A model generated the notes under the pieces. That model did not search any database. It was not told the DNA's origin and saw only the letters and a program-made list of their open reading frames with translations. A stretch of 64,000 nucleotides of DNA from Actinoplanes philippinensis (GTDB taxonomy: Bacteria; Actinomycetota; Actinomycetes; Mycobacteriales; Micromonosporaceae), in assembly GCF_900113015.1 (NCBI RefSeq), contig NZ_FONV01000007.1:62001-126000 (forward strand), given 5' to 3'. The translations under genes were made by a program, and so were the position numbers. This document shows, piece by piece, positions 41,966 to 50,315 of this stretch. Positions within the stretch are counted from its first letter, which is position 1, and each line of letters starts with the position of its first letter.

Positions 41966-43012
41966 ATGTTCCGCACGCTCACCGCGCTGACTCTGGGCGC
42001 CGCTCTGCTGGCCGCCCCGCACGCCGCCGCCGCGCTGGAACCCGACCTGACCGATCCCCAGGTCGTGGCCACCGGGCTGACCGTCCCGTGGGGCCTCGGC
42101 TTCCTGCCCCACGGCAGCGCGCTCGTCGCCGAGCGCACCAGCGCCCGCGTCCTGCGGGTGCGTCCGGGGAGTGCGCCGGTCACCGTCACCACGATCGCCG
42201 GGGTCTCCCCCACCGGCGAGGCCGGTCTGCTCGGCCTTACCGTCTCGCCGACGTTCGAGCAGGACAATCTGGTGTACGTGTACTTCACCTCGGCCTCCGA
42301 CAACCGGATCACCCGGTTCCGTCTGGACACGCCGGGCAGCCAGCAGGTGATCCTGAGCGGCCTGGCCCGGGCGAGCATCCACGACGGCGGCCGGATCGCG
42401 TTCGGGCCGGACGGCATGCTGTATGCCACGGTGGGCGACGCGGGGGTGACGTCGAACGCGCAGAACCAGCAGAGCCGCAACGGCAAGATCCTGCGGATGC
42501 GCCCGGACGGTGGTGTCCCGGCGAGCGGCAATCCGTTCCCCGGCTCACTGGTCTACAGCCTCGGCCACCGCAACCCGCAGGGTCTGGCCTGGGACGCGCA
42601 GGGCCGGTTGTATGCCGCCGAGTTCGGCCAGAACACCTGGGACGAGGTCAATCTGATCGTCCCGGGCGGGAACTACGGCTGGCCGACGGTCGAGGGCACC
42701 AGCACCGACACCCGTTTCCGGAACCCGATCGTGGTGTGGAGCACCGCCGAGGCGTCACCGAGCGGCGCCGCCATCGACGGCCAGACCCTCTACGTCGCCG
42801 CGCTGCGGGGCCAGCGGCTGTGGTCGGTCCCGCTGAACGGCGCCGGTGGCGCGGGCACCCCGGTCGCGCTGCTCCAGGGCCGGTACGGCCGGTTGCGTAC
42901 CGTCGAACGCGCCCCGGACGGCGCCCTGTGGGTGACCACCAGCAACCGGGACGGCCGGGGCACCCCGGCGGCGGCCGACGACCGGATCCTGCGTTTCCCA
43001 CCCGCGCCGTGA
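41966..43012 (+). CDS. Secreted PQQ-dependent sugar dehydrogenase (Gdh/sorbosone dehydrogenase family)
   Basis: A 348-residue exported beta-propeller enzyme. The signal peptide is about 21 residues, ending AAA. Family marks are GLTVPWGLGFLPHG, GEAGLLGLTVSP, the SGLARASIHDGGRIAFGPDGMLYATVGD segment around the catalytic His, and GHRNPQGLAWD with the Arg that contacts PQQ. The enzyme oxidises aldoses or related sugars with PQQ as cofactor, which must be made or taken up. The ATG has GGAGG 6 nt upstream. It is a single gene, convergent with the TetR gene. Confidence 0.88.
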   Translation: MFRTLTALTLGAALLAAPHAAAALEPDLTDPQVVATGLTVPWGLGFLPHGSALVAERTSARVLRVRPGSAPVTVTTIAGVSPTGEAGLLGLTVSPTFEQDNLVYVYFTSASDNRITRFRLDTPGSQQVILSGLARASIHDGGRIAFGPDGMLYATVGDAGVTSNAQNQQSRNGKILRMRPDGGVPASGNPFPGSLVYSLGHRNPQGLAWDAQGRLYAAEFGQNTWDEVNLIVPGGNYGWPTVEGTSTDTRFRNPIVVWSTAEASPSGAAIDGQTLYVAALRGQRLWSVPLNGAGGAGTPVALLQGRYGRLRTVERAPDGALWVTTSNRDGRGTPAAADDRILRFPPAP

Positions 43013-43114
43013 CGACCCGTCACCGCGGCCGGCGGATCCGCACCAGTGCTGCGGCGCCCTCCGGCACATGCCGGTTCGATGCAGGCGTGGCACGATCGGC
43101 CAGGTGATCGCCGG

Positions 43115-43840
43115 TCAGCGCCGTGCGTGGGTGGACGGCCGGGGCACGTGACCGGCCGCGGCGTGCTCGAGGTGCTCGATGCCGGCGAGGACGAGATCGA
43201 CGCCGGCGAGAAACTCGGCGCGGTCGTCGTGGCCGCGGAGCTGGTCGGCCATCGTCCGGGTGAACGCGTACTCTCCGGCGTCGAGTTGCCCCCAGTGCGC
43301 GGCCAGGTCGTCGAGGAAGTCCTGCCGGTCGGTGCGCGCCTGCAGGGAGTGGGAGTTGATCGCTTCCTGGCGGCCGGCGCCGACGATGTGGATCAGCAGC
43401 GCCGACGTCGCGGTGAACCGGGCTTCCGCGGGAACACCGAGCGCCACCACCTGCCGGCCGAGGCGCTCGAAGATCTTCAGCATCGCCCCCGCCCACGGCG
43501 GCCGGGCCAACTGGTCGCCGACCCACGGATGCGCCCCGATCACGTCGTAGACGGCCAGTGCCACGGCGCGGATCGCTTCGCGGGCGCCGGCGCCGGCGCC
43601 GGGAGCCGCGCCGGTCAGGGCGCGGCCGACCACGACGTCGGCGGCCGCCGCGATCAGGTCGCCCTTGGTCGAGAAGTGCCACTGGATGGCGCCGTGACCG
43701 GTTTCCAACCGCATGGCAAGCGTACGGAAGGTGAGCCCGGCTTCCCCGTCGGCGTCCAGCAGAAGGACCGCCGCGTCGATGATCCGCTCCCGCGTCCGGG
43801 CACCCTTGCCCTGCTCGGATCGCCGCACCGTTTTCGTCAT
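43115..43840 (-). CDS. TetR family repressor
   Basis: A 241-residue regulator. The N-terminal HTH (RTRERIIDAAVLLLDADGEAGLTFRTLAMRLETGHGAIQWHFSTKGDLIAAA) is typical of TetR proteins; the C-terminal part is a helical ligand domain. It is divergent from a TetX-like monooxygenase gene, with twin 15-bp palindromes between them, so it most likely represses both itself and the monooxygenase-PPOX operon. The ATG at 43840 is chosen; an in-frame ATG five codons upstream is also possible. Confidence 0.9.
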   Translation of the reverse strand: MTKTVRRSEQGKGARTRERIIDAAVLLLDADGEAGLTFRTLAMRLETGHGAIQWHFSTKGDLIAAAADVVVGRALTGAAPGAGAGAREAIRAVALAVYDVIGAHPWVGDQLARPPWAGAMLKIFERLGRQVVALGVPAEARFTATSALLIHIVGAGRQEAINSHSLQARTDRQDFLDDLAAHWGQLDAGEYAFTRTMADQLRGHDDRAEFLAGVDLVLAGIEHLEHAAAGHVPRPSTHARR

Positions 43841-43858
43841 ACCCCATCTTGACATGAC

Positions 43859-43897
43859 TGGTACGCCGTACCAATCTGTTACTGGTACCGCGTACCA
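43859..43897. promoter_or_regulatory. Twin TetR operators in the divergent promoter
   Basis: Two perfect-arm dyads, TGGTACGCCGTACCA (43859-43873) and TGGTACCGCGTACCA (43883-43897), have centres 24 bp apart. They lie in the 82-bp gap between the TetR and monooxygenase genes. Confidence 0.88.
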
Positions 43898-43922
43898 GAA
43901 ATGAGCGATCCGAGGAGTCACG

Positions 43923-45047
43923 ATGACCACCGAAGTCACCATCGTCGGCGCCGGGCTCGGCGGGCTCACCCTCGCCCGCGTCCTGCACCTGCACGGCATC
44001 GCCGCGACCGTCTACGAAGCGGACGCGTCGGCCGATGCCCGGCCCCAGGGCGGCCAGCTCGACCTGCACGAGTACAACGGCCAGCGCGCCCTCGCCGACG
44101 CCGGGCTCACCGACGAGTTCCGCGCGATCATCCACCCGGGCGGCGAGGCCACCCACGTCCTGGACCGGCACGGCAACGTGCTTCTCGACGAACCCGACGA
44201 CGGCGCCGGCGGGCGTCCCGAGGTCCTGCGTGGCGACCTGCGCCGGATCCTGCTCGCGTCCCTGCCCGCCGGCACGATCCGCTGGGGCCACAAGGTGACC
44301 CGGGTCGAGCCGCTCGGCGGCGGACGCCACGAGCTGACCTTCGCCCACGGTCCGACCGTCACCACCGATCTGCTCGTGGGCGCCGACGGCGCCTGGTCAC
44401 AGATCCGCCCGCTGCTGTCCCCCGCGCAACCCGGCTACACCGGCATCACCTTCATCGAGACCTGGCTGCGCGACGCCGACGAACGGCACCCCGCCGCCGC
44501 GAAAGCCGTCGGCGCCGGCGCGCTGTTCGCCCTCGCACCCGGCAAGGGCATCCTCGCCCACCGCGAAGCAGGCGGAATCCTGCACTCCTACATCGCCCTG
44601 TCCAAGCCCCCGGAATGGATCGCCGGCATCGACGCCGCCGACTCCACCGCACGGGTGGCCGCCGAGTTCGACGGCTGGGCACCGGAACTGACCGCCCTGA
44701 TCACCGAAAGCGACACCGCACCCGTACTCCGCCCGATCAACGCCCTGCCCATCGGCCACCGCTGGGACCGGATCCCCGGCGTCACGCTCCTCGGCGACGC
44801 CGCCCACCTGATGTCCCCGTTCGCCGGCGAAGGCGCCAACCTCGCCATGTACGACGGCTCCGAACTCGGCAGAGCCATCGCCGCGCACCCCGGCGATCCG
44901 GAGGCCGCCCTGACCGAATACGAGCGGGCCCTGTTCCCCCGCAGCGAGCAGTTCGCCGCCGAATCGGACGCCAACCTCGCCATGATGTTCGGCGACGACA
45001 CCCCCACCGGGCTGCTCGCCCTGCTCACCGGCGGTGAGCAGAACTGA
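43923..45047 (+). CDS. FAD-dependent monooxygenase, TetX-like
   Basis: A 374-residue class A flavoprotein monooxygenase. The Rossmann motif is GAGLGG (9-14), followed by the DG motif in LLVGADGAWSQIR and the FAD motif GDAAHLMSPFAGEGANLAM. The last closely resembles that of TetX and other tetracycline-modifying enzymes, as does QGGQLDLH near residue 45. Such enzymes hydroxylate aromatic polyketides using NADPH and oxygen. Repression by a divergent TetR protein fits induction by an aromatic drug or metabolite. The ATG has GAGGAG about 7 nt upstream. The stop overlaps the ATG of the PPOX gene by one base. Tetracycline as substrate is only a possibility. Confidence 0.87.
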   Translation: MTTEVTIVGAGLGGLTLARVLHLHGIAATVYEADASADARPQGGQLDLHEYNGQRALADAGLTDEFRAIIHPGGEATHVLDRHGNVLLDEPDDGAGGRPEVLRGDLRRILLASLPAGTIRWGHKVTRVEPLGGGRHELTFAHGPTVTTDLLVGADGAWSQIRPLLSPAQPGYTGITFIETWLRDADERHPAAAKAVGAGALFALAPGKGILAHREAGGILHSYIALSKPPEWIAGIDAADSTARVAAEFDGWAPELTALITESDTAPVLRPINALPIGHRWDRIPGVTLLGDAAHLMSPFAGEGANLAMYDGSELGRAIAAHPGDPEAALTEYERALFPRSEQFAAESDANLAMMFGDDTPTGLLALLTGGEQN

Positions 45048-45535
45048 TGGACCAGAAGCTGAGAGACCTGCTCACCGGACCCAACTTCGCCCACGTCGCC
45101 ACCGTGCGCCGCGACGGCAGCCCGTCGGTGACCCCGACCTGGGTCGACCTGCGCGACGACCTCGTCCTGCTGAACGGCATGCAGGGCCGCGGCTGGCCTC
45201 GCAACCTGATCCGGGACCCACGAGTCACCGTCTCGGTCACCGCACTCGGCAACCCGTACGAATGCGCGACGCTACGCGGACACGCTCTGGCGCCGACCAC
45301 CGACGACGCCGAGGAACACTTCCGGCATCTGTTCCGGAAATACCGCGACCGGACCCTGCCGACCGGCGGGGACAACGATCCGCAGGACAACGACATGCCC
45401 GGGCGCATCCTGTTCCGGGTGGTCATCGAGTCCGCCCACTATCAATGGCAGCCCCCGCCCGGCGCCACTGAGGAGTACGACGCCTTCCTGGCCGAGATCC
45501 TGCACTCCCCGGCGGCGGGAAAGACGGCGCCATGA
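45047..45535 (+). CDS. PPOX-class flavin/F420-dependent oxidoreductase
   Basis: A 162-residue split beta-barrel protein of the pyridoxamine-phosphate-oxidase-like family: FAHVATVRRDGSPSVTPTWVDL, then LVLLNGMQGRGWPRNLIRDPRVTVSV and a C-terminal barrel strand. Actinobacterial members often use F420 or FMN to reduce quinones, biliverdin or drugs. It is translationally coupled to the TetX-like gene (TGATG) and should be co-repressed by the TetR protein. The cofactor is not certain from sequence. Confidence 0.85.
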   Translation: MDQKLRDLLTGPNFAHVATVRRDGSPSVTPTWVDLRDDLVLLNGMQGRGWPRNLIRDPRVTVSVTALGNPYECATLRGHALAPTTDDAEEHFRHLFRKYRDRTLPTGGDNDPQDNDMPGRILFRVVIESAHYQWQPPPGATEEYDAFLAEILHSPAAGKTAP

Positions 45536-45772
45536 CGCCCCATCCACCGGATCAGACCCCAGCGTACGGAGCAGAGCGCTGCCAGGACGGCGAACCCCGG
45601 TGGCCGGCCCCGCCGCGATCCGGCCGCGCGATATGACCCACCAGGGATGAGAGAAGTTCATCGACGCGGAGAGAGGATCATCCTGATAGAGAAGTATTGA
45701 TGTCTTTGCCGAGACTTCCCTGCCCCCAGGCCGCTTCACGCAGGGGAGTCGACGGCTGAGAAGGGAGACCAC

Positions 45773-46843
45773 GTGCGCATCTCTCGACGTCCGCTCTGGG
45801 CAGCGTGCCTCGCTGTCGGGATAGCCATCCCGGCAGGCGCCGCCGCCGGGGCGAGCGCGGTGGCCGCCGCCGGCGCCGCCGGCCTCACCACGACCGTCCA
45901 GATCGGCCAGGTGACCGGCAGCGCCCTCACTGTCCGTGTCACGGTGCGGAACACGTCATCGTCGGCGGTCGACGTCCTCTCCCGGGACCTGCCGCAGGCA
46001 CGCGCGTCCCACGCGGTCCTGGCGGTGACCAGGGACGGCGTACCGGTGCCCTATCGAGGCAAGCTGGCGAAGCTCGCGGCGCCGGCCGCCGCCGACTACA
46101 CCCACATTCCCGCCGGTGGCGCGTACGCCGTGACCGTGGACCTGGCGGACGACTACGACCTGTCGCAGCCGGGCACCTTCACCGTCGCTCTGGCATCGAC
46201 CCGGGTGCGGGCCGCCCGGGACACGCTCCGGGTCGACACCGGTCGCGCCACCGTCCGCACCAGCGCCGGCATCCGCGGCGCCGGCAAGGCGGCCGGCGCC
46301 GCACCGACCACCACTGAGCAGGTCAAAGTCGCCGCCGCCGCGGTCAGCATCACCTACCGCGGCTGTACGACGAGTGAGCAGACCGCACTGAAGACGGCCG
46401 TCACCAACGCCGCGACGTACTCGCAGAAGTCCCAGACCTGGCTGGCGGCGAACCCGTCCGGCGGAGGCGCCTACACCACCTGGTTCGGCACCTACAGCTC
46501 GTCCCGGTTCACCCGGGTGACCTCGGCCTACAGCAAGATCACCAGCGAGCTGACCAGCAAGACCCTCACGCTCGACTGCACCAGCAACGAGGATTACTAC
46601 GCCTACGTCTACCCGGACCAGCCCTACGTCATCTACCTGTGCAACGCGTTCTGGACGGCGCCCGCCACGGGCACCGACTCGAAGGCCGGAACGCTGATCC
46701 ACGAGTCGAGTCACTTCACCGTCAACGGCGGCACCGACGACCACGCGTACGGCCAGACAGCGGCCCGGCAACTCGCCGCGTCGAACCCGGCCAACGCCGT
46801 CGACAACGCCGACAACTACGAGTACTTCGCCGAGAGCCGCTGA
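45773..46843 (+). CDS. Secreted M35 (deuterolysin/aspzincin) metalloprotease
   Basis: A 356-residue exported protease. The signal peptide (about 1-35) is followed by a propeptide-like beta domain (about 36-175) and a catalytic domain (about 180-356). The zinc site is HESSH, followed by GTDDHAYG, in which the Asp is the third ligand; this HExxH...GTxDxxYG arrangement defines aspzincins. Deuterolysin-type enzymes cut peptide bonds next to basic residues. Cys pairs in RGCTT, LDCTS and YLCNAF probably form disulfides. The GTG start follows GGGAG by 6 nt. Confidence 0.9.
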   Translation: MRISRRPLWAACLAVGIAIPAGAAAGASAVAAAGAAGLTTTVQIGQVTGSALTVRVTVRNTSSSAVDVLSRDLPQARASHAVLAVTRDGVPVPYRGKLAKLAAPAAADYTHIPAGGAYAVTVDLADDYDLSQPGTFTVALASTRVRAARDTLRVDTGRATVRTSAGIRGAGKAAGAAPTTTEQVKVAAAAVSITYRGCTTSEQTALKTAVTNAATYSQKSQTWLAANPSGGGAYTTWFGTYSSSRFTRVTSAYSKITSELTSKTLTLDCTSNEDYYAYVYPDQPYVIYLCNAFWTAPATGTDSKAGTLIHESSHFTVNGGTDDHAYGQTAARQLAASNPANAVDNADNYEYFAESR

Positions 46844-46866
46844 CCCACGGCCACCTCGCCCCGGCA

Positions 46867-46936
46867 GGCAGCCCGTTCCCGAGTTTCTCCGCGCGACGTG
46901 GCGCGATCAACGACGCCCCGGCGGGAGCGGGCTGCC
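46867..46936. terminator. Possible long-looped terminator between convergent genes
   Basis: A 15-bp inverted repeat (46867-46881 with 46922-46936, one G-U pair) encloses a 40-nt loop that itself holds a short CGCGC/GCGCG dyad. It lies between the M35 protease and LysR genes, which converge. Confidence 0.45.
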
Positions 46937-46966
46937 GCCGGGTGACCGCCGGCGGCTGGTGGTGGC

Positions 46967-47854
46967 CTACGGACCCGCGTCCAGCTGGGCGATCAGGGTG
47001 GCCAGGTCACGCCGGCGGGAGTCGGCCGGCCAGACCGCCCAGGTGCGCCGGACCAGCGGGGATCCGGCCAACGGCCGCCAGACCACGCCGGCCGGCAGCG
47101 GCGTCGACCAGTCGCGGGGCGCGAACGCGAACGCCTGACCGGAGCTGACCGCCGCGAACTTCACCTCGGCGATCAGGAACTGCCCGGGCGCCACGGCCGG
47201 GCCCGGGCTCAGGCCGTGGCTGCGCAGCACGGCGGCCACCTCGTCGAACCAGTCCGGGCTGTCGGCCCGTGCGAACGCGAGCCAGTCGAGACCGGCGAGC
47301 TTCTCCAGCCGTACCTCGGCGGAATCCGATCGTTGATCGGCAGCGGACAGCAGGACACCCAGCGGCTCCTGCACCGCCAGGATCGCGTCGAGGTCGGCGC
47401 CGAGCGGACGCGAGCGCAGCAACCCGATCTCCAGGCCGCCGTCGCGCAGCGCGTCGAGCTGGGCGGCCGAGGTGAGATGGCGAACCTCGACCCGCGTCCG
47501 CGGATGCGCCCGCGCGAGGGCGGCGAAAGCGTCCGGCAGCAGCTCGGGCGGCAATTCCAGCGGTACGCCGACGCGCAGCCGCGAGTCGCCGCCGACCGCG
47601 AACCGGCCGACCGCGGTCAGCGCCTGCTCGTAGCGGGCCAGCACCGCCCGCGCCTCGGCGGCCAGCACCGTGCCGGCCTCGGTGAGCCGCACGCCCGTGC
47701 TGCTGCGCACCAGCAACTCCACACCGACCTGCTCCTCCAGCGCGGCGACGGTCTGCGACACGGCCGGCTGGCTGACCCGCAACCGCCGCGCCGCCCCGGA
47801 CACACTGCCCTGCTCGGCGACGGCGACGAAGGTCCGCAACTCTCGCAGCTCCAC
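46967..47854 (-). CDS. LysR family transcriptional regulator
   Basis: A 295-residue regulator. It begins ELRELRTFVAVAEQGSVSGAARRLRVSQPAVSQTVAALEEQVGVELLVR, a standard LysR HTH, and continues with a periplasmic-binding-protein-like effector domain (LRVGVPLELPPELLPDAFAALARAHP and onward). I use the GTG that gives the usual short LysR N-terminus; an ATG six codons upstream is possible and has AGGG before it. It is divergent, across about 260 bp, from a membrane-anchored protein gene, a possible target. The effector is unknown. Confidence 0.88.
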   Translation of the reverse strand: MELRELRTFVAVAEQGSVSGAARRLRVSQPAVSQTVAALEEQVGVELLVRSSTGVRLTEAGTVLAAEARAVLARYEQALTAVGRFAVGGDSRLRVGVPLELPPELLPDAFAALARAHPRTRVEVRHLTSAAQLDALRDGGLEIGLLRSRPLGADLDAILAVQEPLGVLLSAADQRSDSAEVRLEKLAGLDWLAFARADSPDWFDEVAAVLRSHGLSPGPAVAPGQFLIAEVKFAAVSSGQAFAFAPRDWSTPLPAGVVWRPLAGSPLVRRTWAVWPADSRRRDLATLIAQLDAGP

Positions 47855-48113
47855 CCCGACATCGCACCACATCGGCCCTGACGGCGGCCGAGAAGCCCGG
47901 CTTGCCGCGGCCGGGACGGCGGTTCCCGTGGACGGCTCACACCGTTCGTGAGCCCGATGAGCATTCCGACCAGGTCCACGCGCTGACCGTGAAGGCGCCC
48001 TGCTTCCCGGTGGCCGAACTCGGGCCGAAGATGGCCGGCCACCCGGCGGGGATGATCCCGCCGCCAGGCGGTAATTCCCCTCCGGTTTCCGGCTCCGATC
48101 CAGGTGGCTTGTG

Positions 48114-49187
48114 ATGATCAGATTCGAGCGACGGACATGGCCCCGGTGGTGGTCGGCGGTGCTCGTCGTTGTCGTTCTCGTCCTCCCGGCTGCCACCTGC
48201 GGCACTCCGCAGCCGCCGAACGACCGGCCACGAGCGCCCGGCCCTGAGATCGACGCCAACCAGGGCGGCGCCTACGGCTGGCACAAGGCCATGGATGTCG
48301 GAGCCATCTTCACCGATGGCCTGATCCACCTCGAGTTGTCCGGCGCCGCCACGTCTCCTCTGACGATCGTCTCGATCACGCCGTTGATGGACGACGGCCC
48401 GGCCCTGCGCGTGCTCGGTAGCCGCATCCGTGTCATCCCCGACATGTTGCCGGCCGACGCCGAGGTCGGCTGGTTCGAGTACCTCATGGGATTTCCCCCC
48501 ACGGAGTCGTACGCCGCCGGAGCCGTCGCGCCGGAGGGATTCGTCGTCCGCGCCACCGACGGCGACGACGACATGTCCGTCGAGGTGCAGATCGGCTACG
48601 AGGTCGTCGCGGCCGGGGTCTCGAACCGCACCGGCGTCGAGGTCGTCTACGAGTACGAAGGCGTTCGCAAGCGCGTCGTCATCCCGAGCCATCTGACCAC
48701 CTGCGCCCCGCCACAGTGGTGTGCACCGCGCAGACGCCCTTCGGAAAGCCTGGAAGGTCACGGTGATGCCGACCCGGACGGCGTCGAGGGAGAATCGGGC
48801 GAGGCGGCCGCCCGGACCACGACCCTCGTACTCGACCGCGATGTCGGCGTTCATCTCGCCTGCTCGGCTCGGGACTGGCGGCTGTGGGGCCGAACGCCGG
48901 CCCCGGAGGTGGGATCCGGCCGGAGCCGGACCACCCTTTTGCCGAATCCGCGCCGGTTCGCGACATCGATGTACGCGCGCGCGATGTCTTCGAGCCGATA
49001 CTCCGCCTCGATCGGGACCACCAGTCGGCCGTCCGCGATCAAGGCCTGCACCTCGCTCCAGACGGCGGGCGACATGCCATCGCCGTTGCCTCGAGCCTGG
49101 ACTCCGTATCGCTGGACCGCGGCGTGGTCGGCGATCGTGTTGATCCGCTCGGGTGACACACCGAACTCGATGGCCAGATCGACGTAG
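48114..49187 (+). CDS. Membrane-anchored protein of unknown function, 3' end doubtful
   Basis: The first 205 or so residues look like a real protein: one N-terminal hydrophobic helix (SAVLVVVVLVLPAATC), then a beta-rich outer region containing GLIHLELSGAATSPLTIVSI and VEVQIGYEVVAAGVSNRTGVEVVYEYEG. The ATG follows AGGTGG by 6 nt. After TTCAPPQWCAP, near 48730, the frame stays open for another 150 codons but becomes Arg/Ser/Thr-rich, and from 48851 it is antisense to an oxidoreductase gene. I expect the true product to end near 48.73-48.85 kb, with its stop lost by a frameshift or rearrangement. No family is recognised. Confidence 0.5.
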   Translation: MIRFERRTWPRWWSAVLVVVVLVLPAATCGTPQPPNDRPRAPGPEIDANQGGAYGWHKAMDVGAIFTDGLIHLELSGAATSPLTIVSITPLMDDGPALRVLGSRIRVIPDMLPADAEVGWFEYLMGFPPTESYAAGAVAPEGFVVRATDGDDDMSVEVQIGYEVVAAGVSNRTGVEVVYEYEGVRKRVVIPSHLTTCAPPQWCAPRRRPSESLEGHGDADPDGVEGESGEAAARTTTLVLDRDVGVHLACSARDWRLWGRTPAPEVGSGRSRTTLLPNPRRFATSMYARAMSSSRYSASIGTTSRPSAIKACTSLQTAGDMPSPLPRAWTPYRWTAAWSAIVLIRSGDTPNSMARST

Positions 49188-49837
49188 CCGCCACCGAAGG
49201 TGTCGATCACGGCGTCGAGGCCGTCCGGGATCATCGCCTGGAGCCGGGACTGCAGGCCTCGGCCGTACTCCACCGGTTCGATCCCCAAGGTCAGGAGCCG
49301 ATGCATGTGCCCCGCCGAGGTGGCCCCGACGACCCGGGCACCGGCCAGCCGAGCCAGCTGGCCCGCGAGCACACCGACCCCGCCCGAGGCGGCCGAGACG
49401 AACACCGTCTCCCCCGGCGCCGGGTCCACCGCCGCGACCGTCGCCCACGCCGTGGCTCCCGCGGCCGGGACGACCGCGGCCGCGGCAAAGCCCAGACCCG
49501 CCGGTTTCGGTCCCACAGAACCGGCATCGACGAGAGCGAAGTCGGCCATCGCACCGCGCTGGGCGAAGCCCACGACCTCGTCACCGACCGCAAACCCCGT
49601 GACGTCAGGGCCGAAGCCGACGACGACCCCCGCGAAGTCGTGACCCATGCCCTGCGGGAACTCGGCCGGCCATCTCTCGTGGAACGCTCCTTCCCGGATA
49701 CCGACCTCGGCCGGGTTGAGCGATGCCACCACCACCTCGACCAGCACCTGCCCGGCCGCCGGCTGCGGGCGGGGAACGTCGACCAGTTCCAGGACCTCAG
49801 GACCGCCGTACCGGGTGAACTGAATTTTCCTCGACAT
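48851..49837 (-). CDS. Zinc-free MDR/quinone oxidoreductase, NADP-dependent
   Basis: A 328-residue medium-chain reductase. The GroES-like N-terminal domain has YGGPEVLELVDVPRPQPAAGQVLVEV and GHDFAGVVVGFGPDV. The nucleotide-binding domain has SAASGGVGVLAGQLARLAGARVVG. Cys ligands for structural or catalytic zinc are absent, as in quinone oxidoreductases and enoyl reductases of this family. The last 20 residues after GKRVVRL are longer than usual. The ATG follows AGGGGAG closely. It lies immediately downstream of a luciferase-like remnant on the same strand and near a MarR/FMN-reductase pair, so the region may have served detoxification of electrophiles. Confidence 0.87.
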   Translation of the reverse strand: MSRKIQFTRYGGPEVLELVDVPRPQPAAGQVLVEVVVASLNPAEVGIREGAFHERWPAEFPQGMGHDFAGVVVGFGPDVTGFAVGDEVVGFAQRGAMADFALVDAGSVGPKPAGLGFAAAAVVPAAGATAWATVAAVDPAPGETVFVSAASGGVGVLAGQLARLAGARVVGATSAGHMHRLLTLGIEPVEYGRGLQSRLQAMIPDGLDAVIDTFGGGYVDLAIEFGVSPERINTIADHAAVQRYGVQARGNGDGMSPAVWSEVQALIADGRLVVPIEAEYRLEDIARAYIDVANRRGFGKRVVRLRPDPTSGAGVRPHSRQSRAEQAR

Positions 49838-49844
49838 GGCTCCC

Positions 49845-50215
49845 CTTGAGATTCGGCGGTCGTACGCTCGATCGCCCGCTGCCACCACAACTGGTACTGC
49901 CGGCCGGCACCGGCGAGGTGCCGCAGGTAGGCGTAGTCCTCGGCCAGTCGCACGGGGTCGTTCGTGGTGATGAGGGTGACCGAGGTCGACAGGGTGGCCT
50001 TCGTCGTCCGAGCCGCGACGCGGGCGAGCACGGCCGGCGGCGACAAGGCCGCGAACGGGACGGTTGTGGTGCTCACCGAACGCGAAAACGTCCAGATTGA
50101 GCTCCTCCACGAGCGGCGCCGACTCGACGACACCCCGGATGAGCTCGTGCCCGGTCGGCGTGTATCCGATGGTCAGGTCGGGCTGGATGTCGGCCACGCC
50201 AGTGCCGAACTCCAT
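49845..50215 (-). pseudogene. Luciferase-like monooxygenase remnant, frameshifted and truncated
   Basis: From the ATG at 50215 (AGGAGG upstream) the frame reads MEFGTGVADIQ...VFAFGEHHNRP, the N-terminus of a flavin-dependent luciferase-like enzyme. One extra base near 50056 shifts the continuation into the next frame, where FAALSPPAVLARVAARTTKA and SVTLITTNDPVRLAEDYAYL follow, exactly the next conserved block of the family. Similarity stops near 49900, leaving about 110 of the usual roughly 340 residues before the oxidoreductase gene begins. This is therefore a decayed gene. Confidence 0.8.
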
Positions 50216-50315
50216 GGTGCCCTCCTCCTGAGCCGCTGTTGCCCGTGGGCACGGGCCGGTCACCGGTGAACGCATTCACCGGTGACCTTGTCGATCCGCC
50301 GAGCCGCCCGCCGGG

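Noticed and set aside
43009..43022. Terminator hairpin at the end of the sugar dehydrogenase gene
   Set aside because: A 6-bp stem with a very short loop overlapping the stop codon is too weak to claim.
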